13,482 nucleotides of DNA, from NCBI GenBank assembly GCA_002333205.1, contig DDAD01000167.1, forward strand, positions 1-13,482, written 5' to 3'. This document shows positions 1 through 7,536 of this stretch, piece after piece. Below the pieces are notes generated by a model. It saw only the letters and a program-made list of their open reading frames with translations, made no database searches and was not told the DNA's origin. The translations under genes were made by a program, and so were the position numbers. Origin of the DNA: Pedobacter sp. UBA2067. Lineage in GTDB: Bacteria; Bacteroidota; Bacteroidia; Sphingobacteriales; Sphingobacteriaceae. Positions within the stretch are counted from its first letter, which is position 1, and the number at the start of each line of letters is the position of its first letter.

Positions 1-8
1 ATTCTCAG

Positions 9-56
9 TAAAAATAAAAGCCCCGTAATGCTGTAAAACAGCGCTGCGGGGCTTTT
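9..56 (-). terminator. Rho-independent terminator after the DUF3820 gene
   Basis: A perfect 10-bp inverted repeat (16-25 with 47-56) encloses a second small hairpin (30-34 with 38-42, loop AAA). Read on the minus strand, the stem follows the stop codon at 65-67 and leads into a T-rich tract (complement of 9-19). It would end the mfd-DUF3820 transcript. On the plus strand only four T's follow, so minus-strand use is favoured. Confidence 0.85.
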
Positions 57-64
57 ACGTATTG

Positions 65-298
65 CTAGTATCTGGATCCGTACTGTGCCTTTATCGGCTG
101 CAACAGGTATTCCAAACCATTCAGCTTTATCTCATACAGCGTTGCCAGCATTTCACCAAGCTTACCCGGCGGATAACCCTCCCCCTGGAACCATACCAGA
201 TAGGATTCGGGAAGGTCGCACATAGTACGCCCTTTATACTTGCCGAAAGGCATTTTCATGGTAACCAGGTCTTTTAGCAGTTCAGGATTCATAGGCAT
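65..298 (-). CDS. DUF3820 family protein (77 aa)
   Basis: This small soluble protein has the pattern of the DUF3820 family, also named putative quorum-sensing-regulated virulence factor: a MPFGKYKGR block near residues 16-24, then DLPESYLVWF at about 28-37 and a PPGKLGEML block at about 43-51. No biochemical function is established that I know of. The start at 298 gives MPMNPELL; Met3 (292) is an alternative. It has no signal peptide or membrane segment. It lies 42 nt downstream of mfd on the same strand with no clear promoter in the gap, so it is probably the last gene of the mfd transcript. A link to DNA repair is inferred from position only. Confidence 0.85.
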   Translation of the reverse strand: MPMNPELLKDLVTMKMPFGKYKGRTMCDLPESYLVWFQGEGYPPGKLGEMLATLYEIKLNGLEYLLQPIKAQYGSRY

Positions 299-340
299 AT
301 ATGGCGTAGCAGCTGGCTGTCACAGGGTCTTAATTGTTTG

Positions 341-3300
341 TTAATGGGCAACGAGTTCGAGCATTTCTACGGCCTCATCTATGGTATTCAGGTTCTCAAA
401 GGCAATACGAAGGCTGTTTTTCACTTCCTTCAGGTTACATAATCTAGGGTGTTGTTGTGCAAAATTGATGATTCGCTCAAATGTCGAAGAATCAAAGTAA
501 GCAGACTGTTTATCGGCAATAAAATAGCCACGGAGAATGCCCTTTTTGAAGCTTAACTTCTCAAAGCCAAGTCTCTTCCCTACCCATTGCAGTCTCAACA
601 CTTTCATCATGGTCGTAACCGGTCGTGGTATTGGCCCAAAACGGTCGCGCAAGGATGTTTCAAAAGCCTTCAGCTGTGTTTCATTCTCTATTTTCGAGAG
701 TTCGGTATACAGGTTATATCGCTCAGTGATGTTTGTCACGTAATCATCCGGGATGTATAGTTCCACGTCGGTATCCACCTGTGTAAAGGTGACAAACGGC
801 CTGGCTGGTTCATCTTTGAAAAGCTCTTTAAATTCATCGCTTTTAATCTCCTGAATGGCTTCATCCAGGATCTTGTGGTACATGTCGAAGCCTATTTCAG
901 CAATAAAGCCACTTTGCTCCGCTCCAAGCAGGTTTCCTGAACCACGGATATCCAAATCCCGCATGGCGATGTTAAAGCCGCTGCCAAGGTCTGAGAACTC
1001 TTCAATGGCGCTTAAGCGCTTTCTGGCCTCATTGGTTAAAGTAGATAAAGGTGGGCTCAGCAGGTAGCAGAAAGCCTTTTTATTGGAACGACCTACCCTT
1101 CCGCGCATCTGGTGGAGGTCACTCAAGCCGAACATATGCGCGTGATTGATAATGATGGTGTTGGCATTCGGAATGTCCAATCCAGCCTCAATGATTGTGG
1201 TGGCTACCAGCACATCCTTATCCCCATTGATGAAATCGAGCATCACATCCTCCAGGGCATCGCCATCAAGCTGCCCGTGGGCAATACCAATCCGTGCTTT
1301 CGGTACTAAGGTCTGGATCAATCCGCCGAGTTGGGTAAGGTCATTTACCCGGTTATGGATGAAGAACACTTGCCCGCCGCGATCCAGCTCAAACTGCACC
1401 GCTTCCTGGATCAATTTATCATTGAAGACATGAAGCTCTGTATTTACCGCCTGACGGTTTGGTGGTGGAGTATTGATAATGGATAAATCCCTTGCACCCA
1501 TCAATGAGAAGTGCAGTGTTCTCGGGATTGGTGTAGCCGTTAAAGTCAGTGTATCTACGTTTACACGCAGTGCACGAAGCTTTTCTTTAGAAGTTACCCC
1601 AAATTTCTGCTCCTCATCAATGATCATCAGGCCAAGATCCTTGAACTTTACATCCTTGCTCAACAGCCGGTGGGTACCAATAACGATGTCTACCTTACCT
1701 TCCGCTAAACGTGCCAGCGTGTCTTTAATCTGCTTATTTGTTTTAAAACGATTGATATAGTCAATGGTACAGGGAAAGTCCTTTAGACGGCCCGCAAATG
1801 TCTTGTAATGCTGCAATGCCAGGATGGTTGTTGGTACCAGCACCGCGGCTTGCTTGCCATTAGCTACTGCTTTAAACGCCGCACGTACCGCAATCTCTGT
1901 TTTTCCGAAACCTACGTCACCACAAACCAGACGATCCATCGGATATGGCGCTTCCATATCCTTTTTCACGTCTAAAGTGGCTTTCTCCTGATCGGGGGTA
2001 TCTTCATAGATGAACGAAGCCTCGAGTTCAGTTTCCATATAGCCATCGGGCGCCATTGCCGTACCTACCTGAGCCTTTCGCATGGCGTAAAGCTTGATCA
2101 GGTCCCTGGCAATGTCTTTAACTTTTTTTTTTGTTGTTTTCTTAAGCTTATCCCAGGCTTCGGTACCCAATTTATTCATTTTTGGCGGCGTACCATCCTT
2201 TCCGCTGTATTTTGCAATGCGGTTCAGCGAGTTGATGTTGACGTAGAGCAGATCGTTATCTGCATACACCAGACGGATCATCTCCTGGGTTTTGCCGTTC
2301 ACCTCTACCTTTTCCAGTCCGGCGTATTTACCGATACCGTGGTCAATATGGGTCACGTAATCGCCGGGTTTAAGGTCACGAAGTTCCTTCAGGGTTATCG
2401 CCTGACTCCGCTGATAGCCGCGTTTAAGCTTGTATTTATAGAACCTGTCGAAGATCTGATGATCGGTGTAACAGGCAAACTTGCGTTCAGGATCAATAAA
2501 GCCTTCCCGTAAGGAGATGTTTACCGGAGTAAACTTGGCGGTTTTATCGATATCATCCAGAATGGCGTATAAACGCTCTGTTTGTTTTGCTGAAGAAGAA
2601 AAGATGAAGTTGAATATACCGGCTTTCTCATTCTCCTTAATGTTGTGGATCAATAGGTTAAAGTCCTTATTGAACGAAGGCTGCGGTTTACTATTAAAGT
2701 CAATGACATGATCTGTTCTATAGAAAAACTGCTTTCCGAATTCAACCAATGGAAATTCCTGCAAGATATCGGCAATCATTTTCTCATCAGAGAAGCTGTA
2801 TTTTGGATCTATCCAGTTCTGGTTTTCCTGTTTCTCCTGTGCCGGTAGAGCCTTCCAAAGCTCTACAGCCTTTTTATGACCACCCTTAATGATATCCAGG
2901 GTAAATTCTACGTCTTTGATCCAGACTTGTGTGTCTTTATCAATGTAATCCAGCAGGTTGATGTTGCTTTCGGTAAGGTATTTCGACTGCACATTCGGGA
3001 TGATGGTCAGTGTTTTTACATCATCTACCGAGAGCTGACTTTCAATTTCGAAGGTCCTGATGCTCTCCACTACATCTCCAAAGAACTCGATCCGGTAGGG
3101 CAAATCATGGGAGAAAGAGAAGATGTCTACGATACCCCCACGGATGGAGAACTGTCCGGGTTCATAGACGAAATCCGTCCTTTCAAATTCATATTCAAAC
3201 AGAAACTCATTGATGAAATCTATGCTGAGTTTTGTGTTTACGGTAATTTCAAGGGTGTTTTTCTCCAACACAGAGCGGTCAATCACCTTCTCAGATAAGG

Positions 3301-3688
3301 CTTCCGGGTAGGTCACCACGATCTTTCCAAATTCGGAATCATGGTTCAGCTCGTTAAGTACTTCCGCCCTGCTCAGTACGTTGGCGGTGTCGATCTGTGT
3401 AAAATCGAATCCCTTACGGAAAGATGAAGGAAACAAGAGTACCGCTTTATCCAGAATACTTTCCAGATCGCCTAAAAAGTAGGCCGCTTCTTCGCGGTCG
3501 GGCAAGATGAAAAGCTGCGGTTTATGGAGGAGAAAGTAAGCGGCAACAGCGGCCATAGCATCAGCAGATCCTACCAGCCCTTTGAGCTGGATTTTGCTGC
3601 CTTTGCCCATGTTAAGGGCCTTTGCCAATGCTACAATGCGCTCATCTGTTTTATATTGATTGATAATTTCGCGAATGTTCACAGACAA
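341..3688 (-). CDS. mfd: Transcription-repair coupling factor Mfd
   Basis: Mfd is a cytoplasmic ATP-driven translocase that pushes stalled RNA polymerase off damaged DNA and recruits UvrA for nucleotide excision repair. The 1115-aa length is typical. Residues 1 to about 330 are the UvrB-like module. About 440-500 form the CarD-like RNA-polymerase-interacting domain (GDYVTHIDHGIGKYAGLE at 442-459). About 560-920 are the RecG-like motor, with Walker A GDVGFGKTE at 590-598, the DEEQ box at 691-694, TATPIPRTL at 717-725 and QMRGRVGRS at 860-868. The C-terminal TRCF domain lies near 960-1060. No ATG lies near the start: 3688 is TTG and 3682 is GTG, and GTG (MNIREII...) may be the true start. A TAA at 3698-3700 closes the frame upstream. 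A run of ten A's on the coding strand (2123-2132) falls in a lysine-rich segment. It is divergent from the DUF2752 gene. Confidence 0.97.
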   Translation of the reverse strand: MSVNIREIINQYKTDERIVALAKALNMGKGSKIQLKGLVGSADAMAAVAAYFLLHKPQLFILPDREEAAYFLGDLESILDKAVLLFPSSFRKGFDFTQIDTANVLSRAEVLNELNHDSEFGKIVVTYPEALSEKVIDRSVLEKNTLEITVNTKLSIDFINEFLFEYEFERTDFVYEPGQFSIRGGIVDIFSFSHDLPYRIEFFGDVVESIRTFEIESQLSVDDVKTLTIIPNVQSKYLTESNINLLDYIDKDTQVWIKDVEFTLDIIKGGHKKAVELWKALPAQEKQENQNWIDPKYSFSDEKMIADILQEFPLVEFGKQFFYRTDHVIDFNSKPQPSFNKDFNLLIHNIKENEKAGIFNFIFSSSAKQTERLYAILDDIDKTAKFTPVNISLREGFIDPERKFACYTDHQIFDRFYKYKLKRGYQRSQAITLKELRDLKPGDYVTHIDHGIGKYAGLEKVEVNGKTQEMIRLVYADNDLLYVNINSLNRIAKYSGKDGTPPKMNKLGTEAWDKLKKTTKKKVKDIARDLIKLYAMRKAQVGTAMAPDGYMETELEASFIYEDTPDQEKATLDVKKDMEAPYPMDRLVCGDVGFGKTEIAVRAAFKAVANGKQAAVLVPTTILALQHYKTFAGRLKDFPCTIDYINRFKTNKQIKDTLARLAEGKVDIVIGTHRLLSKDVKFKDLGLMIIDEEQKFGVTSKEKLRALRVNVDTLTLTATPIPRTLHFSLMGARDLSIINTPPPNRQAVNTELHVFNDKLIQEAVQFELDRGGQVFFIHNRVNDLTQLGGLIQTLVPKARIGIAHGQLDGDALEDVMLDFINGDKDVLVATTIIEAGLDIPNANTIIINHAHMFGLSDLHQMRGRVGRSNKKAFCYLLSPPLSTLTNEARKRLSAIEEFSDLGSGFNIAMRDLDIRGSGNLLGAEQSGFIAEIGFDMYHKILDEAIQEIKSDEFKELFKDEPARPFVTFTQVDTDVELYIPDDYVTNITERYNLYTELSKIENETQLKAFETSLRDRFGPIPRPVTTMMKVLRLQWVGKRLGFEKLSFKKGILRGYFIADKQSAYFDSSTFERIINFAQQHPRLCNLKEVKNSLRIAFENLNTIDEAVEMLELVAH

Positions 3689-3755
3689 ATGTAAGATTTA
3701 AGATTGTGTATAATGTAACATAAAGGGCATTTATGGCTCTAAAAATAAAACGAAA

Positions 3756-4079
3756 ATGAAAGCGCCGGTACACCTGTCATTCGAACTGCTCTTCTGGATT
3801 GCTGCCCTGCTCCTGCTGGCAACAACCAGTCAGCCGGACGCGACAGCACATCAGGATTTTAGCCTTTGCCCTTTGGCAAATCTGGGCATAACCTGGTGTC
3901 CCGGTTGTGGCATTGGCCGTTCTTTAAGCCACCTGCTGCATGGGCATATTCAGGAAAGTTTAAGATTGCACTGGTTCGGAATACCGGCATTGCTGATCCT
4001 GCTGTCCCGCATTTTCATATTGTTCAAACAGCTGTTCACTAAAAGAAGTTTAATAGGAAGGGAGAAATATTATGTTTAA
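3756..4079 (+). CDS. DUF2752 small membrane protein
   Basis: The 107-aa protein has two likely membrane helices (about 8-24 and 72-92) joined by a loop with the DUF2752 signature: C38, then CPGCGIGRSL with C48 and C51, then a LLHG motif. The family's function is unknown to me; the three cysteines suggest metal or redox chemistry, but that is inference. The start follows an A-rich leader (ATAAAACGAAA), as is common in Bacteroidota. It is the first gene of a tight plus-strand operon and overlaps the next gene by 8 nt. The 67-bp region shared with divergent mfd must hold its promoter, but I find no convincing TTG/TAnnTTTG pair on this strand. Confidence 0.88.
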   Translation: MKAPVHLSFELLFWIAALLLLATTSQPDATAHQDFSLCPLANLGITWCPGCGIGRSLSHLLHGHIQESLRLHWFGIPALLILLSRIFILFKQLFTKRSLIGREKYYV

Positions 4080-4431
4080 TTCACCATTTATGTCCCTGCC
4101 GGGCATTACCCCGCAGGAGTTTTCTTATCTGCAAACCGCTACGACCGGTTTCAGTGAGAACCAGTTACGTGGCTTCCTGATGATCTATGGGGGCAAGCGA
4201 AGAAACCCCGACGATATGCTGTTGTACTGCATTCTGGGCTTCTTTGTGCCAGGTTTATCCCGCTTTTTGGTGAACCAGATCGGTATGGGTGTGCTTTATT
4301 TCTTTACTTTGGGACTTTGTTTCATCGGAACCATCATAGATTTGATCAATTATAAAAGTCTTGCCTTCGAATACAATCAGCGCATGGTTTTTGAGAGCCT
4401 TCAGATGGTAAGAATGGGCAACCCAATTTGA
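4072..4431 (+). CDS. TM2-domain membrane protein
   Basis: The 119-aa protein has a hydrophilic N-terminal half with an RGFLMIYGGKRRNPDD segment (33-48), followed by a TM2-like hairpin: a helix near 50-62, a short turn with SRFLVNQIGMG (63-73) in place of the usual HRFYLG..G.G, and a second helix near 74-92 ending in the TM2-typical IIDL (88-91). TM2 proteins have no firmly assigned bacterial role. It starts inside the DUF2752 gene (8-nt overlap), which suggests translational coupling and shared function. Its stop is two bases before the likely ATG of the Nif3 gene. Confidence 0.85.
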   Translation: MFNSPFMSLPGITPQEFSYLQTATTGFSENQLRGFLMIYGGKRRNPDDMLLYCILGFFVPGLSRFLVNQIGMGVLYFFTLGLCFIGTIIDLINYKSLAFEYNQRMVFESLQMVRMGNPI

Positions 4432-4433
4432 GA

Positions 4434-5531
4434 ATGAAGTTAAATGAGTTAATACAACACCTGGAAAGCATAGCACCATTAGCTTACCAGGAAGATTACG
4501 ACAATTCAGGACTGCTTGTCGGTGCAGCCTCCAAAGAGGTAAACTCCGCATTAGTAGCCCTGGATTGTACCGAAGCGATTGTCGACGAGGCAATTCTGCA
4601 CAACTGCGACCTGATCATCACCCACCATCCCATCATCTTCAAGGGACTAAAAAAGCTTAACGGCAAGAACTACATTGAACGGGTGATTCTTAAAGCCATC
4701 AAACATGATATTGCCCTGTATGCCATTCACACCAATCTGGACAGTGTACAGCATGGGGTAAACAAAGTGATTTGCGACAGGCTTGGCATCAAAAACCCGG
4801 TTATTCTAAGCCCTAAAAAAGGGCAACTGAAGAAGCTGGTTACCTACTGCCCTATTGATGAAGCCGATGCGGTACGCAATGCATTATTTGCGGCCGGCGC
4901 TGGTAACATCGGCAATTACGGCGAGTGCAGCTTCAATACCCGGGGTACCGGAACGTTCAACGGGAATGAGGACACCAATCCATTTGTAGGTACACCAGGG
5001 ATCCGCCATCAGGAGCAGGAAATGCGCATAGAAACCATATTCCGGGCACAGGACGAGCGGAAAGTGCTTCTGGCACTACTTGAAAGCCACCCGTATGAAG
5101 AGGTTGCCTATGATGTTTACCTGCTGGATAACAAAAACCAGGAGGTTGGTGCAGGTATGATTGGCTTCTTAGCAGAACCGCTGGAAGGCACAGAATTCCT
5201 GCAGCTCGTTAAAACCCAAATGAAAGCCAGCGTGGTCCGCCATACGGATGTGCTCGCAAAGCCAATCCGGAAAGTAGCCGTTTGCGGTGGCTCCGGAAGC
5301 TTCCTGCTGAAGGACGCTTTAGCGGCTGGCGCAGACGCCTTTGTAACCGCAGATTTCAAGTATCACGAGTTTTTTGATGCCGAGCAAAAACTGATGATTG
5401 CGGATATTGGACACTTTGAAAGTGAACAGTTTACGTCAAATTTGTTGTTGAATATTATTAGAGAAAAATTTCCTAACTTTGCAATCCGTTTAACAGCGCA
5501 AAATACAAACCCCATAAATTACTTCTTTTAA
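4434..5531 (+). CDS. Nif3/DUF34 family dinuclear metal-binding protein
   Basis: The Nif3 (DUF34, YbgI-like) family forms toroidal hexamers with a two-metal site; the reaction is unsettled. All expected ligands are present: H64 and H65 in ITHHPIIF, D103 in HTNLDSVQHG, H327 and E331 in GHFESEQ. Other family blocks are DYDNSGLLVG (21-30) and VAVCGGSGSF (281-290). At 365 aa this is the long form, with the PII/CutA-like insert between the two halves (about 125-235), rather than the short E. coli YbgI form. I chose ATG 4434 over the in-frame TTG at 4428, because ATG gives the family-like MKLNELIQHL start and leaves a 2-nt gap after the TM2 gene. The stop overlaps the next ATG by one base (TAATG). 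Confidence 0.95.
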   Translation: MKLNELIQHLESIAPLAYQEDYDNSGLLVGAASKEVNSALVALDCTEAIVDEAILHNCDLIITHHPIIFKGLKKLNGKNYIERVILKAIKHDIALYAIHTNLDSVQHGVNKVICDRLGIKNPVILSPKKGQLKKLVTYCPIDEADAVRNALFAAGAGNIGNYGECSFNTRGTGTFNGNEDTNPFVGTPGIRHQEQEMRIETIFRAQDERKVLLALLESHPYEEVAYDVYLLDNKNQEVGAGMIGFLAEPLEGTEFLQLVKTQMKASVVRHTDVLAKPIRKVAVCGGSGSFLLKDALAAGADAFVTADFKYHEFFDAEQKLMIADIGHFESEQFTSNLLLNIIREKFPNFAIRLTAQNTNPINYFF

Positions 5532-6274
5532 TGGAACAAACTGTAGAGCAAAAGCTAAAAGCTTTATACGAATTACAAACCCTTCATACTAAAATCGATA
5601 AAATCCGTCAAATCCGTGGTGAGTTACCAATGGAAGTGTCTGATTTGGAAGATGAGGTTGCAGGTTTAGAAACCCGTATTCAAAAATTAAAAGGTGAACT
5701 GGATGACACTGAAGATTCCATCGTAAGCCGTAAAAATATGATTAAAGAGGCACAAAGCCTGATCAAGAAATACGAGACCCAACTTAAAGAAGTTAAAAAT
5801 AATCGTGAGTATGATGCTTTAACCAAAGAAGTTGAGATCCAGAACCTGGAGATTCAGGTTTGCGAGAAAAAGATCAGAGAGTTTGGCTTTGACATCGCTT
5901 CAAAAACGGAAATCTATGAGAAAGCTTTAGCTGATCTGGATGCTAGAAAGAAAGATTTAGAAATTAAAAGGGGCGAACTGGAAACCATCACTGCTGAGAC
6001 GGAAAAAGATGAGCAGACTTTAAACGTAAGAGCACAATCTGCAGAAACTTCTATTGAAGAGCGTTTGCTAACCGCTTACAATCGTTTAAGGAATAATGCA
6101 AACAACGGTTTGGCTGTTGTTACCATCGACCGTGATTCATGTTCAGGATGTTTCAACCAAATCCCGCCTCAAAGACAATTGGATATCCGTCAACGCAAGA
6201 AGATCATCGTTTGCGAGCACTGCGGAAGAATCCTGGTTGATGAAGCTTTAACATTAGAACAAGCAGCATCTTAA
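5531..6274 (+). CDS. COG1579-type coiled-coil and C4 zinc-ribbon protein
   Basis: The 247-aa protein is largely charged heptad-like helix (about 5-180), a long antiparallel coiled coil containing the family-typical VKNNREYDAL block (88-97). It ends in a zinc ribbon with C204/C207 (CSGC) and C228/C231 (CEHC). This is the architecture of COG1579 (zf-RING_7) proteins, whose best-known relative is Helicobacter HP0958/FlgZ. No flagellar gene is seen here, so a more general nucleic-acid or protein-binding role is likely, but that is inference. It is joined to the Nif3 gene by a TAATG stop/start overlap; the two families are often neighbours in bacteria. Roughly half of its arginine codons are CGT, which hints at good expression. 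A terminator follows after 18 nt. Confidence 0.92.
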   Translation: MEQTVEQKLKALYELQTLHTKIDKIRQIRGELPMEVSDLEDEVAGLETRIQKLKGELDDTEDSIVSRKNMIKEAQSLIKKYETQLKEVKNNREYDALTKEVEIQNLEIQVCEKKIREFGFDIASKTEIYEKALADLDARKKDLEIKRGELETITAETEKDEQTLNVRAQSAETSIEERLLTAYNRLRNNANNGLAVVTIDRDSCSGCFNQIPPQRQLDIRQRKKIIVCEHCGRILVDEALTLEQAAS

Positions 6275-6292
6275 TCAGAATTTATGATAAAG

Positions 6293-6326
6293 AAAAAGCG
6301 ATTAGAACCTTCTAATCGCTTTTTTT
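6293..6326. terminator. Convergent bidirectional terminator
   Basis: A perfect inverted repeat, AAAAAGCGATTAGAA (6293-6307) with TTCTAATCGCTTTTT (6310-6324), is followed by T-rich sequence on the plus strand. On the minus strand it is followed by TTTTTCTTT (from the complement of 6290-6297). It lies 18 nt after the zinc-ribbon stop and about 50 nt after the stop of the convergent KAS III gene, so it can end both transcripts. Pairing is perfect almost to the CC centre; the real loop is probably 4-6 nt. Confidence 0.9.
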
Positions 6327-6377
6327 ATTTTGTAGATGTCTTTAGTCGTAAATCTAAAGATCGTTGTGCTAATCGTC

Positions 6378-7460
6378 TTAAAATTGATAAACAAAGGCAT
6401 TGATGTGCATACCTGCACCCACTGATGCAAACACGGCATATTCACCCTTTCTTATTGCATAACCTTCTACCTTCCCTTTTTTAACCAGATCCAGTAAAGT
6501 TGGTATCGTAGCCACTGAGCTATTGCCCAACCAGGAGATCGTCATCGGTACAAGTTTCTCAGGAATGCAATCCACCTCATACAGCTTAAACAAGCGCTTC
6601 ATAATCGCATGATCCATCTTGCCATTTGCCTGGTGAATAAACACTGTTTTAATATCTTCAATGGACAATCCTGCTTTATCAATCGCTTTTTTCACCACCT
6701 GAGGGACGTTGATCACTGCAAACTCATAGAGTTTACGACCGTTCATTTTTAGGTAGGTATTCTCCTCGTTATGCGCTGGATTATTGCTCTTGCCCATTGT
6801 AAGTAAGGAGGCATGCTGAAGCGTATAGGATTGTGTTTTATGTGCAATGATACCTGTTGGTATATCGGAAGCCACAGCTTCCAAAATTACCGCTCCTGCA
6901 CCGTCAGAGAAGATCATGCTGTCACGATCATGTGGATCAATAACCCTCGAAAGGGTTTCAGAGCCGATAACCATAACTTTCTTTGCATCACCACTCTTGA
7001 TCATATAATCTGCCTGGATACAACCTTGTACCCAGCCCGGGCAGCCGAAAATCAAATCGTATGCTACGCAATCCGGATTGGCAATCTGCAAGCGCTGTTT
7101 CACTTTGGCCGCAAGCGAAGGGATCATGTCCATACGGTTGGAACCAAGTTTAACGTCTCCGAAATTATGGCAGAATATAATGCAGTCCAGACTTTCTGCG
7201 TCGATACCGCTATCTGCAATTGCATTTTGTGCTGCAATCGTGGCTATGTCACTACTCACCTGATCTGAATCCGCATAGCGACGTTCCGTAATTTCAGTGA
7301 TTTCAGAGAACTTGCTAATGATCTCTTTGATGTCTTTCTCAATCTTTAAACCATTTTCATAAAAGGCCGATTCCAGGAACGAGTTGCCGTGTACGACGTT
7401 GTTGGGAATGTAACTTCCGGTACCTGTAATTGTTGAATATAGTAGGTTGTTTCTGTCCAT
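6378..7460 (-). CDS. 3-oxoacyl-ACP synthase III-like (FabH family) enzyme
   Basis: This 360-aa protein has a thiolase fold of the KAS III type. Family members condense an acyl-CoA (or acyl-ACP) with malonyl-ACP or a related partner. The catalytic triad is visible: C140 in FGCPGW, H276 in IHQANG and N313 in WLGNSSVAT. SDGAGAV (185-191) is the usual glycine loop. It is longer than the roughly 320 aa of housekeeping FabH and has unusual surroundings for each residue, including a C-terminal SVGAGMH (346-352) where FabH has a GGG-type loop. No plsX, acpP or other fatty-acid gene is adjacent. It is therefore probably a specialised KAS III rather than the primary FabH; its substrate cannot be read from the sequence. 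It lies 76 nt after the LUD gene, with a candidate promoter in that gap. Confidence 0.9.
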   Translation of the reverse strand: MDRNNLLYSTITGTGSYIPNNVVHGNSFLESAFYENGLKIEKDIKEIISKFSEITEITERRYADSDQVSSDIATIAAQNAIADSGIDAESLDCIIFCHNFGDVKLGSNRMDMIPSLAAKVKQRLQIANPDCVAYDLIFGCPGWVQGCIQADYMIKSGDAKKVMVIGSETLSRVIDPHDRDSMIFSDGAGAVILEAVASDIPTGIIAHKTQSYTLQHASLLTMGKSNNPAHNEENTYLKMNGRKLYEFAVINVPQVVKKAIDKAGLSIEDIKTVFIHQANGKMDHAIMKRLFKLYEVDCIPEKLVPMTISWLGNSSVATIPTLLDLVKKGKVEGYAIRKGEYAVFASVGAGMHINAFVYQF

Positions 7461-7491
7461 TTTGAACCGTATACTGTTTTGGTTTAAAGTA

Positions 7492-7522
7492 TAAATCTAA
7501 CGTTATTTACCTAAATATACAA
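7492..7522 (-). promoter_or_regulatory. Candidate Bacteroidota promoter for the KAS III-like gene
   Basis: On the minus strand, a TTTG containing the -33 TTG (complement of 7520-7522) is followed after 20 nt by TAGATTTA (complement of 7492-7499), one mismatch from the TAnnTTTG -7 element. Transcription would start about 25 nt before the ATG at 7460. The match is by eye only. Confidence 0.4.
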
Positions 7523-7536
7523 ATCGCAGAAAAATA

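Noticed and set aside
2876..3298. 140-codon open frame on the plus strand inside mfd, and other long antisense frames such as 9167-9742 inside ftsH and 12588-13154 inside dsbD.
   Set aside because: They lie opposite strongly conserved genes, show no recognisable domain and are expected by-products of codon usage on the real strand.
3686..3693. TACATTTG on the minus strand, an exact match to the -7 element TAnnTTTG, just at the mfd start.
   Set aside because: It overlaps the TTG start itself and has no TTG at -33 distance; transcription would begin at or after the start codon. Probably chance.
3709..3714. TATAAT on the plus strand upstream of the DUF2752 gene.
   Set aside because: It has no -35 partner, and this classic hexamer is not the usual promoter element in Bacteroidota.
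6339..6360. Second inverted repeat TCTTTAG / CTAAAGA between the convergent genes.
   Set aside because: The stem is only 7 bp with an 8-nt loop and no T run on either strand; the terminator at 6293-6326 already explains the region.
6378..7460. Idea that the KAS III-like gene is a BioZ-type biotin synthesis enzyme because birA is in the window.
   Set aside because: It is more than 3 kb from birA, on another transcript, with no bio genes nearby; nothing in the sequence supports it specifically.
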